Below, one piece after another: positions 9,569 to 21,567 of a stretch of DNA of 64,000 nt. The notes under the pieces were generated by a model. It had not been told where the DNA came from, did no database searches, and saw only the letters and a list, made by a program, of their open reading frames with translations. A program made the translations under genes and the position numbers. This DNA comes from Parastagonospora avenae f. sp. tritici 18332-5 (lineage: Eukaryota > Ascomycota > Dothideomycetes > Pleosporales > Phaeosphaeriaceae), in NCBI GenBank assembly GCA_022559985.1, contig JAFJTR010000028.1:248001-312000 (forward strand), written 5' to 3'. The number at the start of each line of letters is the position of its first letter. Within the stretch, counting starts at the first letter, position 1.

Positions 9569-11113
9569 TGCATGAGGAATGTTTTCGGATCTGTATCTCG
9601 CTGGGTACTGCCCCGTATAATGGCCAGGAGCTGTCGGCCAATATTTAGGGACGGTCGGGGAGGATGCGGATTGCGGCGGAGCGTCGTGTGGATGTGGAGG
9701 GGCTTGATATATGTGATCGTGCCCTAGAGCAGCATCTGTTCTATGGTATTAGCATTTGCCCCCTCAAATCGCACTCGGATTGTGAAGGGAAGCATGCACA
9801 CTCGTAGGGCATAGGATGATGGTATGGGTCATTGTACCAACTCATATTGCCAAGTTGTGGCAATGCCTGTGCAACCTAATTGCAGTAGCAAGAAAGCAAG
9901 TATTACCAGAATTGATGCCTACACATAAGTAGAGCGAGCGCCTCCGGTCGTGGGGCGTATGACGATAAAAGTACCCGCAAAGTTACGCGAGCCCAGATCC
10001 AGTCGCGAAGCACACGCGAACTCACGCGCTAAAATGGTTCCCGCGATGTCCCGTGTGGGGTAGGACCGAAACTTCAGACGTTCACGGTTGGAGCGCTCAG
10101 CCTTCGACATCGTCTCATCAAGGCTGTATTACTGCAAAACTTGTATATCATAATGCTGCTGAATTCTTTGGTCGCCGTTCTGCCGCCATTTCCTTACGTC
10201 GTTGCACCGCGGCCATACTTGCCTGGAATTCATGGATGAGCGAAGGAGTACTGACTTGTACTTCTCATCGAGCAACAAAGGCCTTTGCAATCTAGCTTTA
10301 CAGATAAAGTCATGATTCTAGTAAAATTCATGTTGTGTAATTCAATGATATTCACGTCCTTTGAGAGTCACAATCACACCAACATGAACTCTGGGGATGC
10401 TATCATATGAGTGAGTCGAACACGACACTGAATAGGTCGCACCCGTCTTGCACTGTAGCTATGCGGAAGGCGCGAAGTCACAGAGCTAGCTTGTATTCCA
10501 TTTTGTACTCCGATCGAAGTGCATAATCACAGTGGCTCCCTCCAGATAGTTGTAGCTAGATTGTTATTTCGATAATGTAGTACGTGCTCCACGAATACAT
10601 ATGGGATCTTCGTTGCCTTGAAGCCTTAGACGGCCTTTCTCTTCAATTTCTCATTCGGCGACATGCAGAGTATCTATAGAGTGAGAAAAGGCAGATAAAT
10701 ACACCCAAGAGAGTTCCAACTCTAGCGCCTGCTGATATTGTCCGAAGTTAATTGAGAGAAGGCCAAAGTCCAACAAATCCTACGAGAGCATACAGTCAAG
10801 TCACTAATCAAGTTACGAACAGTTTTGAAGTATCTCTCGAGATCCATCTCATGTATGTACTATCTGACCATTATCTCCATTCCAGCAAGGTTGGTGGTAG
10901 TGACCCCGTCTAGGGGTATGGGCCAAACCACCGTCAAGCAAATGTCGTCAAATCATGATTTCGTTACCCGTGACCGTGAACTGAAAGCACTGACTCCGGG
11001 GTTGAGACTGCCGAAGCGCGGTCGCAACGAGCGTGTCGCGCGGGGCGTGCCGATAAAGCACTTTTGTGACCGTGTAAGCGAAGAGGGCGAAGATGGTATC
11101 GCAGCGACTACAT
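9569..11113. other. Intergenic, PIF1 to DEAD-box gene
   Basis: About 1.5 kb upstream of the helicase and downstream of the DEAD-box gene. Only short, low-complexity frames are present, none with intron signals that extend them. I see no RNA gene or repeat. Confidence 0.35.
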
Positions 11114-13242
11114 CTACCAAGAAGCGACCTTGTCGTTGGCATCGGCAGAGAAACCAGCAGTGTCAGCGCCAAATCCCTCATCACCGCCGCCAAATCCACC
11201 GGCGCCAGCGCCAGCATCGCCACTGCCAAAGCCAGCGTCGCCTCCAATGCCGCCGTCAGACTCATCGTCGGTGCCGTCGTGCCACTCGATGGCCTCGGGG
11301 TTCTCAGGCTTGAACTGCTCGAGGAACTCAGGAATCTCTTGCTTGGCCTCAATGAGGATCTTGCAGAGGTCCTCGCCGAGGTCGTCGTTGCGGTCGTTGA
11401 AGAACGAGGTAGCCTTGCCCTCATTGCCGATACGCGCGGTACGGCCAATGCGGTGGATGTACTCGGTGATGCCTCCATGCTGAGTCGAAGGCAGGTCGTA
11501 GTTGATAACGTGCTTGATGTTGGCAACATCAAGACCACGGGCACTCACACCAGTAGCGACCATGATGGGGCAACGGCCAGTGCGGAACGAACGCCTAGAG
11601 ACATTAGCCATTGTTGATGATCATGAGAGCTGGATACATACAGAGCATCTTCACGCTCGCGCTGAGTGCGGTCAGAGTGCATCGAGGTGACAGGCAGGCC
11701 CTTGTTGTAGATGAAGTCATCAACGGTGTCGCACTTGAACTTGGAGTTGGTGAAGACGAGGATGCGGCCCGGCTCCTCAGAGAAGATGAGGTCGAACAGC
11801 GCCTGGTTCTTCTCGCTCTCGGCGACATAGACAATCTGCTGCTTGATGTTCTCGTGGGTGCTGCCAATGCGGCCAACCCTGGTGTATTGTCAGTAAGAGC
11901 TCAAAATCAAATTGGTGAATTGCTTCGAGTTCCAGCCTTCGATGCTAGGTCCCAAGGGTATACACAGGGCCTTTGAACTCACTTGATCTTCACCGTGTCA
12001 GTTTCCATGTATTCCTTTGCGAGACGACGAGCCTCCTTCGGGAAAGTCGCGGAGAACATGAGGTAGGTGTGGTCACCATCACTGTTGATGTCTGCATGCA
12101 ATATGAGTGATTGGCAAAGGAAGTAGGAGGAATGCTAAACGTACCACCACCGCCCTGGAACAGCTTCTCCATGATTTCCTCCCAGCCATTGGAGAGAAGC
12201 TCATCAGCCTCATCGATGATTGTGTACCTGAGGTCATATTAGATACACTTTCGGAATGAGAAGTGAGGAATTGACGTACTTGAGGCGCTTCAGGGAGAGC
12301 AATGAGATGTTGCCCATGAAGTCCATCAGGCGACCAGGGGTGGCAATGAGGATGTCGCAACCCATCTCGAGCTGCTCGCGCTGGTTTCTGCTGGGAGCAC
12401 CACCGTAGATGACGCAAGGACGTAACATGGTGCGGTAGCACAGGCGACGGGCCTCATCGAAGATCTGGCAAGCAAGCTCGCGGGTAGGGCAGACGACCAG
12501 CACCAGAGGCTCAGCGCGGACGCGGTCAGTCTGGGGGTTGTAGCGCGCCGGGTTGGGACGAGGCGCGGCAAGCTGGCGAGCCTTGCCCATCAGCCTAGAC
12601 AGGATGGGAATCAGGAAAGCTGCGGTCTTGCCAGAACCTGCAGTGTATCAGTGACAATGGACGTGTGATAGCATGGGCTGAAGGGACTCACCAGTCTGAG
12701 CAATGCCGATAACGTCGCGTCCAGACAGGACAGCCGGGATGCAGTACGACTGAATCGGCGTAGGAAATCCATACTGGCAGAGCTTGATGTTCTCACGCAT
12801 GACTGGGTGAAGACCAGCGTCATCAAACTGCATGTGGTCAGCACTTCCCATGAAAAACACAAGAAATTGAGAAACTTACCTCCTTGACAGGCTTGACAGG
12901 CTCCGGACCAGTAACCTCGACATTGTAGTTACCGAGCATGCCGAGGGATGTACCAGCACGCTGAAGGAACTCGTCGGCGAAAAGCATTTTCTCAAGCTCC
13001 GGGTTGGGCGCACCAACGTCACCGAAGTCGTCGTCCCAAGCGTAGATGACGGCGTCAGACAACCAAGCAACGGTATCGCGAGACTCCTCGGGGCCGGCAG
13101 TACCGGGCACAGCAGCCTCGTAGTTGAAAGGAATGGGGTCGGCCCAACCTGCAGCCTTTGCGCGGGCGAGGTCCTCAGCCTGCTGCGCCTTGCGGGCAAC
13201 ACCAACCTCGTCGAGACCAGCATGTGAACCGGCGTCAGACAT
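11114..13242 (-). CDS. DEAD-box ATP-dependent RNA helicase (DED1/Vasa-type)
   Basis: Seven exons on the minus strand: 13242-12880, 12827-12692, 12637-12280, 12227-12145, 12091-11983, 11878-11642 and 11594-11114. They give 588 residues; all introns are GT-AG, 47-104 nt. In order I see a Q motif (FPTPIQS), motif I AQTGSGKT spliced across the exon 2-3 junction, PTRELA, TPGRL, DEAD (IIDEADELL), SAT, the ARGLD motif V and motif VI HRIGRTAR. The Gly/Asp-rich tail (GGIGGDAGFG...) recalls the RGG tails of Ded1/Vasa proteins but without arginines. These helicases remodel mRNA 5' leaders in translation initiation or RNP assembly. The N-terminal 120 residues have a conserved-looking acidic core but no domain I can name. 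Subfamily assignment is less certain than family. Confidence 0.93.
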
Positions 13243-16200
13243 GGTGGATGAGTGGAGAGTGGAAAGGAAGTGAAGAAGCGGTTGAACTCGTCAAGGTTGA
13301 GTCGGAAGTTGGGATTGAGCGAGATGGAGTGGTAGGAGAGGCCGTCAGTGTTGTTTATATACACAGAGGGCAGAAACTGTTGCGGGCGCTAGTGGGCCGA
13401 GCTACGCTTTGACAGCGACGACGATAGCCAGTAGCAGTAGCAGGCTGCTTGAGACAGGAAGGTTGCGGGGTGGGGTAACACTAAAGCCGAAGTAATAGCG
13501 GGGAAGCGAGAGGGACTTGTGTGCACGGCTGGGGTAATGGGGCTTGTTGGAAGGAGAAGATGGTATGAGCGAGGATGGAGGACCGACGACGAGGGCTTAT
13601 CAAGTGAGGCAGCCACCAGACAACGGGACGGGCAGTTGCGCTCTTACCTGGTGGTGTAGTGATAGCCACATGAAGCAGCGAACATAAGAGACCGACACAT
13701 ACCATAGTAAAGCTCAGTTCAACATCGACGGTGAGATACGTGCGCCACAATGATAGAAAGACAATATAGAGGAACCAGCATGCTTGCCAGATGGCCACAC
13801 GTGTTCAACAGAGGGGCATTGCGAGTGATCCATAGAGCACTACAAATTGAATAGCCGCATACCCTCCTTCTTGAAAGCACCCTTGCTAGTGATCTGACAA
13901 GATGTTCTTACAATGCCTAGATGTGGACAACGATGTAACGTGACGGCGATCGACCGCGCTCGACTCGCAGCTTAAGGAAGAGACTGAAAACCGAGAGTGG
14001 TACGATACGGCAATGCTTTATGACAGACGAGTATACTTTCAAAATGCTATGATGACGGAACGCTGCGTGTTATGCTGGAAGACAAGGACGTACGGCTCCT
14101 GTTGCTTCGCAAAGATGCAAAAGTCTCCGCATGATTGGCGAATAGCATGTGGATTCTGACAAAGACGATATCCTTACTTCTAGGATCAAGCGTTTCTAGC
14201 TGTGATGCTGTGATGCTGCGTATCTGTGCAGGCTCAAGGGCATCACAAGGTGACACGGAAGGCACAGCAAAGCTGATCAAGCCAGCATGTCTGGGGCTTC
14301 CTTGATACCTGTTCAGCGGTGGGTGATGTCGGTAGCGCAAGGACGATGAATCACGACGACGGTGATGATGGAAGCCCCCGTTGCCTTCGACGTAGACATG
14401 TCGTTGGACGCGGCTATGCCATTTGTGGCCTCGAACCGTTCCTGGGTCGTGCATTCGCTAAATGGCCGATGCGTTCCCAGCATCATGAGCCATGCAAGCG
14501 ACTGTCTTCGACATGTGCCAATTACAGCTACCGTCGTACCTTAGGCACGAGAGACTGGACGTGCTGTTTCGGTGCTGGGCGCTGGCCGCCGTCATCACAG
14601 CGTAACTTAGGAAATGATCGCTGCGGCAAGCACTTTCCGCGACGATTCTACTACCACTCCACCACCAACCCCACGCCTCTAAGCTAGACTACGCTGCAAG
14701 CTCCATGAATAGCTCCTAGAACGAACGCTATTCCAGCGCCGGCATGTAGAGATATCACTCGCTCGCACGAAGGAATGTGCTGCAGCGACGACTTCGATCA
14801 CGCCCGCGAGACCACAACGGCAGCATACGAGGAGGGACATGACATGTAAATCGCAGTCATAGGAAGCCGCCCAGCGAGGGACAGCACAAGGCATCATGCA
14901 GCTCGAGAGGCCGCGATCGGGCATACAACGTCTGGACAAGCCGCATTGGAATGCGCACGGGGAGTGACACAACCACCAGCCAGAAGGGTCGCATGTGAGA
15001 GCCACTCGACCGCCTACGTTGCTGTCCCAGATACAGGAGTACCATACAATGTGGACCGAAGAGAGCGTCGAAACAACGAGCCCAACCGCCAGCCCACAAC
15101 CTTCCCCGCACACTTCCCGGAACGGTCCAGTCAAGCCGTGTAAAAGCCTACACTACAACATGCGGACGAGATACTACAAGCCACTCCGACCGACTACGGC
15201 ACACGAACCGGATAAACCGCAGTAGCGGAACACATGCTCCGTCTACAATGCCTAGCACTCCGCAACAGATGATGCTGAATAGGGCAGTATGCTGAGCATG
15301 CGGCAGCATGTTGCTAGACACCACGAGGGCTTGCCCCACCACAGATTTGAGACAAGACCTTTCGACGAGCTATCGCAACAGCACTGGGGCGAAGTCCCTT
15401 CAGCTGCCCGTCGTGGACGGGAGGATGGCACACCGCGCGGGCATGATCGGCCTTTGCTAAACACCATGCGAGCGACAGCCACACAAAACTCATTCATCTG
15501 TGTAGTCGTAAAGATCTACGTCTCGAGCAATCCGTCTTTTCGGGACGGTTCTCGATCGTGGGCTTCTAGAGGGCACGCACATACACTGTTGTCTCTCTGT
15601 GCTTTTCGCGTCCAAGACACCTTGGACTTCGCCTCTGTTGAAGTGCCAAAAACCTGGACGAGGCAGCGTTGCTCCACTCTCTCTCGAACACAACGTCTCC
15701 GCCAGCATGAGTACATCCGATCGACATGGCGACTGTAGCCCACTGCAACTAAGTCTCTGACGACGATCCCATGAAAGCCGGACTGTGGTTGCCGACCATA
15801 ACTCTGTATTGTGGCGCGTGCATGATCGAGTCGTGGTGCAACACCGCCTTCAGTCCTCAAGGAATCGACGAATCGAAAGAGCTAGTACGCGATGCTAAAG
15901 AAGCCGGCGTATCGTAAAGGTGCAATACCTTTGCCATGAAGCTGTCCAGACTCCTCGAGAGTGAGTCCGTGTAGTTCATGCCACGACATCGCGGGCTACA
16001 GTTACGTACATTTCGCATGTCATGGAAATGACAAAAGCCTCGCCTACCACAAGGCAAGGGTCAAGAGAGGATGTCATGTTCCATTATACTGCTATGTGGG
16101 CCCCACAGCCTCGTGTCTGCGTCCCTCATCAGCACTCGACCCGAACAAGTGGCTTTCAGCCCATGCTCTTGGCTGTCCATCCGCCGATGATGTTGTTGCG

Positions 16201-18549
16201 GCGTATGCTACTGAAATTGACGGATCATGAGAATCCTGGAATTACGAAGTCGGTAGTATAGTCCATCTTCGCCTCCAAGCAAACTCGAGATCGAGCATGA
16301 TGCACAGCTTCAAATTACATGTTTGCAAATAAGGTAGGACGAGTTCGTTCGCGTGTATGTGTAAACAATCGAGGATCGAAAATATCTGAGATCCGAATAG
16401 AGTTGCGCATCTGGCCTCAGATGAACAAAACGATCACGTTCAATCTATGCTCTTGAAATATCAATAGGAATCTTTCGGAAGTTGTGCGAACAAAAATTGA
16501 AGGGCAGTTTTGTACTCCATCATGGGCCACCTATTGTGGCAACACTGCAGCCAGCAACAAAACACAACGTACCTTTCAAAACTGGTGCACAGTACCGGTT
16601 TAAACGCAATCAAGTCGAGTCGGTCTCTCCTGCATGTTCGCGCGAACCTGAGTCAGATTAATTCACAGCTGCTTTGGGCTTGAAGGTTAGTGCCACGCCG
16701 TCGTCTTCGAACCGATACATCCCCTGGGCCCAGCACACCAAACCACGCCCTGAAGAATGACCGAAAATCTAATGTGTCTGCGCAAAAAAGACCAGCAGAC
16801 GTTCAAACAAGCTTGACGGCGCAGGTTCGGGGAAACCACGATTACGGGGTCTGTTGATGTTGATCGGCACCGAACCTTGCAGAGTCGATGATCCTCGTAT
16901 GTAGCCGCGCATCCGCTTTCCCGCCAGCCTTACAGGGCTGTTCCATCGAGCGCATGCCCAGACGTTGGACACTGACGCCCAGCATCAATGATCATTACGT
17001 CGGAAGCACCGCTCCACATAAAATACGACTACTGATTCGTGAAATGGTAAGCTATCGCGACCAAATGCCAGACAAATTCGCGGATGTGGGCAGCCGCGGA
17101 GAGATGACTCGCATAGCAGAGAGGCCTCGGACAATGAATTCGCATGTGCCGAACCATCATCCAGTCTGTATCCGCGCTTCCGTCCACGGGCTTGACCAAG
17201 AATGGATGTTATTCGCGTTTCCGCGTTTGTTGTAAGGCCGACCGTGTCACCCCATCGGCTCAAAGTTGAGCCGCAACGCGAAGTCTTGCTTGTGAGACCT
17301 GAAAATAGCCTGCGACCCGCATGGCGAAATTGCTTCTATCGAACTGCAACATGATATCAACGTGACAATCAGGGCTCTTTGAACCGATTTTCATGCAACA
17401 GCTAAGTATCGTAGGTCACGAAAGCTGGGAAGTGGAACTCACTGATACTTTAGTTCCGGACTGTACTGCATCTGCTTTGAGTTTGTTCGCATCGAATCAA
17501 GGGTTCAGAGTCTGGAAATGCGTGTCCAGAAGCGGAATGGTTACCGCCATGGGCCCCTGACATCGATCATAGGAGGTGGCCTTACATAGCCGAGGTGGAC
17601 GGTGCTCTCATCACCTCTCCACTTCGGTTCCTCGTACTATACCCTGTCAGGATGAGACAAAAAGTCTGCTGCCGCCATAATGGATCCTGCAGGCAGCCAC
17701 AGTTGTCTTGGTCTCGTCACCCGCCGCATCATTCAGGAGGTCATTATGTTGCACCCTTGTCTGGTGTCTCTTCGTGATAGGAGTCCGACAAGCCACAATG
17801 AGTTCAAGAATGGGCTTGTTGGGCTATATAATCGAACAGACGTATAGTGGGTTGGAAGCTGACTACGCCGCCGGATACTCAACCGTACAGCCGGGCTCAG
17901 ACCATAGCCAAGACGTATACGCTTCATGCTCACCCAGGATCCAACGCTTGTCCATCAGCAAACCAGCCTTTAACCGAAATAACCTTATCGATTTCGACTC
18001 CTTCCAACGCGGGCGACTCACCGGTCTCTAAATCCTAGCAGGGCGTCACATTTAAGCGTTTGCGTGGACGCCATTTCCAAGCCTAGTGCTCCCAGCGGCA
18101 CAGTTTCTGGGCGCCACACCAGCCGTCATGCCAGGTCGAGTTAGCACTGTCGGCCATTCCGCCAATGAAGCGATGCAAAAGCACACCATTTCCTGTTCCT
18201 GCGTCTGCCGTGACCCGAAGTAGACACTACACAATGGGTCCAGGTGCTTTGCCGTCTCCATCATGCGTGATGGCTTCATACCAGCGTGCGGCACAGTCAA
18301 GCCCCCGGCTGGCCATGCAGGTACCGTAACAGCTGCCTGTGGACTAGATATATCGTAATTTCCCTTCCTATTTTCTCTCTCGATCTGCACTGCTTTCCAG
18401 TTCATCTTCAGTCACTCTTTCGAGGCTCGATCTTAATTGCAAGCATTTGCTTGCGTCCTTTCGTTGAGTCCGCTCATCACGATCTTTACTGGCCCCGGCC
18501 GTCCATTCACTCAGTTACGTATTCACGTTATTATAATAATCTCATAATC
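13243..18549. other. 5.3 kb stretch without a convincing gene
   Basis: The left ~250 bases are the promoter of the DEAD-box gene and the right ~200 bases the CT-rich promoter of the chitinase gene. Between them base composition is ordinary, not AT-rich as RIP-mutated repeats would be. The longest frames (~150 codons, for example 14679-15134 minus and 15289-15738 plus) have Cys/Arg/Ser-rich random-looking translations. I could not chain exons, and I see no tRNA, 5S rRNA, LTR or telomeric repeat. Confidence 0.4.
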
Positions 18550-21500
18550 ATGTCTCGCTCAACCATCTCCCGTGCTGCTGCCGCAGTCGTGGCCCTTACC
18601 TCCACCGTCTCCGCAGCCTACGTCCATGGCGGCAGCAGCAATGTTGTCATGTACTGGGGACAGGGAAATGCCCAGTTGCCTCTCTCGGATGCCTGTGCAG
18701 ACCCTGCCATTGATGTTGTCACCATTGGCTTTGTCAATGGTTTCCCCTCCAAGGAGGGCGAGTACCCGGCCACCAACTTTGGTACAGAACATACACACTC
18801 TCCTTCTAGGCTTGACTAATATCCTATAGCAAATGCATGCTGGGGGACCTACTACCCTGACCCTCTTGACTCCAAGAAAGATAGCAAGCTTCTCAAGGAC
18901 TGCCCAAGCATCAATGAGGGCATCGCTGTCTGCCGCAAGAACAACAAGAAAGTTCTGCTTTCTCTTGGTGGAGGACTGCCCACAAACTACTACCTGCCCG
19001 ACGAGAAGACAACTACGTGGTTTGCTAAGTTCCTTGTTGGAGCTTTCGGCCCCAAGCAGGGCAGCTGGGATGGGCCCCGTCCTTTTGGCGATGAGTTCGT
19101 CGACGGTTTCGACCTCGACCTCGAGGCTGAGGCTTCTCAAGTTCCCAAGAAAGAGTTCATCTATGCCAACTACGGCCTCCTCGTCAACGAGCTGAAGCGC
19201 TTCAACAAGGACCTTCTCATCACCGCAGCCCCGCAATGCGAGGTTCCTGACATTCGCCTTTTCGACGCCATCAAGACCGCGCCTTTCGACATGATCTTCA
19301 CTCAGTTTTACAACACTCCCAAGTGCTCGGCGAGACAAGGATACAAGGAGCTTACAGCTAAAAAGGGTGATCCTGCCGCTACCTTCACCTTCCAGAACTG
19401 GGCTGTTTGGCTCAGCGAGAACTCAAAGAACAAGGCGGTCAAGCTGTACCTGGGCTTGCCAGCCGGGCCGAGAGGCTCTCCTTCTTACCAAGATCATTAC
19501 CTCTCGCCAAAGGAGGCCAACGAATTGGTCGCCAAGTGGCGATATGCTCAGAAGACTTTACCCTTCTTTGGTGGCATCATGCTCTGGGAACACAAGGTTT
19601 CTGCTGACAACGTCATCGACTGCAAGAACTATGGCGCGTGGATGAGGGACATCTTGAGCGGCAAGTTCGGATCTACATGGACAAAGGGATGCGTCAAGAC
19701 CAGCTCTTCTGCTACCGTAGCTTCCTCCACCAGGGTGTCTTCGACTTCTGCTTCTTCCACTATGGCGTCATCTACTCATGTCTCTTCGAGCATTGCCTCG
19801 TCTACCCCGGCTTCGTCCAGCGTCGCCTCCTCCACCTCCGCTTCGTCGAGCATTGCCTCGTCCACCTCAGCTTCTTCAAGCGTAGCTTCATCCACCTCAG
19901 CTTCGTCAAACGTCGCCTCGTCCACTCCCGCTTCCTCAAGTACCGTCTCGTCCACCTCAGCTTCGTCCAGCGTCGCTTCCCCCACCGAGTCTTCTTCAAG
20001 CATCGCTTCGTCGACCCCCGCCTCTTCCGTCCGGGGTTCATCCACTGTCGCCTCTTCCTCCACCGTCTCCACCACCTCTGCCGCCGTCTCCCCCACCACC
20101 ACCATGCCCACTCGCGATGGCCAATGCGGTGACCAAGGCGAGGGCATTATCTACACTTGCCATGGATACAATGGTGGTAACTGCTGCAGCCAATACGGCT
20201 ACTGTGGTGGTCTTGGAGTTCTCGGCGCTTTCTACTGTGGTGAGGGTTGCAACCCCTTGTTCGGTGAGTGCGACAACACTTCGCAGAGCAGCTCTGTTGC
20301 CTCTTCGACTTCTGTCGCCTCGAGCTTGGTTGCTTCTTCTAGCTCTGTCGCATCCTCCAGCGCGGTTGAGACTTCAAGCTCCATTGCTTCTTCCAGCGCT
20401 GTTGAGTCTTCCAGCACTGCTTCTTCCAGCTCGGTCGCACCCTCCAGCGCGATTGAATCATCCAGCACTATTGAGGCTTCCAGCACTATTGAGGCTTCCA
20501 GCACTATTGAGGCTTCCAGCTCCTATTCTGAGACCGCCCCTGCTGCTACCTCGTCCGCCTCTCACTCTTCGGTCGTTGAGTCCAGCACTCTTTCTGTCCC
20601 ATACCCGTCAGGAAACATTACCTACACCCCATACCCTACCGGCTCTGCCAGCATTGTCTACCCTGAGGACGTCAGCAAGTCTCTGTACCCCCACTCCAGC
20701 CAGCCTTTGACCTACTCGTCCCAGAGCGGCGTTCACTACCCTGCTGGAAACGCAACTACTCCTTGCACTACTTCTACCGCAGTACCAAGCTCCAGCACGC
20801 CTACCCCAGTGTACGGTGCTTCATCAAGCGCACCTGCTCCAGCCCATGGTGCCTCGTCTAGCCCAGCTCCAGCCTATGGTGGACAAAACCCTCCTTCAGT
20901 CACTAGCGTGCCTGGCCAGGACCACCCCTCTTACCCAGCCAGCTCCACCTTGAAGGTCATCACCACCACCTACGTTGACTCTTGCGAGACTGGTATCACC
21001 ACCAAGACTGAGACCATCACTCAGACCGTCTGCAACAAGTGCAAGGGCGATTCGGTCACCTCTGTTTATGTATGCAACAACTGCGGCCCAGCTGTCGTTA
21101 CCTACACCATCACCAAGCCCGCCACTCCGGCCACCGACGTTCCTGTTTTTCCTACTATGCATGCTCAACCATCCAGTCCTAGCTATGTTGGCGACAAGCC
21201 CCAGTCTCCTGCTAAGGAGTCTACTCCAAGCTACGGCGGTGACAAGCCTCACAACACTCCCACCTACGATGTGCCCAAGAAGCAGGAGGTCCCAGGCGCG
21301 TCTACTACCGTTGAGATTGTCTACATTACCAAGACCCCTATCCCCATTGTACCTACCGCACAGTACACCCCTGCCATGCCATACCCATCTGCTCCCGCGC
21401 AGAACGGAACCAGCGGCTACCCTGTCAAGCCTTCTGGCACTGGTGTTGCTACTCCCACTAAGCCCTCTTCGTACACACCTCCAGCTCAATTCACCGGCGC

Positions 21501-21567
21501 CGCGTCTCACCTTAGCGCTGGCATGACGAGTCTCTTGGCTGTTGTTGCTGGCCTGTTAGTCTTGTAA
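18550..21567 (+). CDS. GPI-anchored class III chitinase (GH18) with CBM18
   Basis: Two exons, 18550-18781 and 18830-21567 (48 nt intron), encode 989 residues. Residues 1-21 are a signal peptide. The GH18 domain spans ~25-320, starting VVMYWGQGNAQLPL and with the catalytic DGFDLDLE (DxxDxDxE, Glu as acid) near residue 170. Then come a Ser/Thr/Ala repeat linker, a type 1 chitin-binding module (~505-560, QCGDQGEG...CHGYNGGNCCSQYGYCG), a second Ser/Thr linker, and a Pro/Tyr-rich region with a Cys cluster (CNKCKGD...CNNCG). The hydrophobic tail SLLAVVAGLLVL after small residues fits GPI attachment. It hydrolyses chitin at the cell wall, probably in wall remodelling like Aspergillus ChiA and yeast Cts1. 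Linker repeats make length polymorphism likely. Confidence 0.95.
19700..20110 (+). repeat. Imperfect Ser/Thr-Ala minisatellite in chitinase linker
   Basis: Reiterated ~30 nt units coding SSTSASSSVA-like decapeptides, a mucin-type linker expected to be heavily O-mannosylated. Confidence 0.85.
20461..20514 (+). repeat. Three exact 18-bp tandem repeats
   Basis: TCCAGCACTATTGAGGCT occurs three times head to tail, coding SSTIEA, within the second chitinase linker. Exact identity suggests recent slippage. Confidence 0.95.

Noticed and set aside
14679..15134. 151-codon Cys/Trp-rich frame in the gene-poor block
   Set aside because: No conserved motif, no intron extension, and residue content is as expected from random GC-balanced DNA.
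18559..19338. 259-codon frame antisense to the chitinase gene
   Set aside because: It is a shadow of the GC-rich GH18 exons; the plus strand has catalytic motifs and an intron that this frame ignores.
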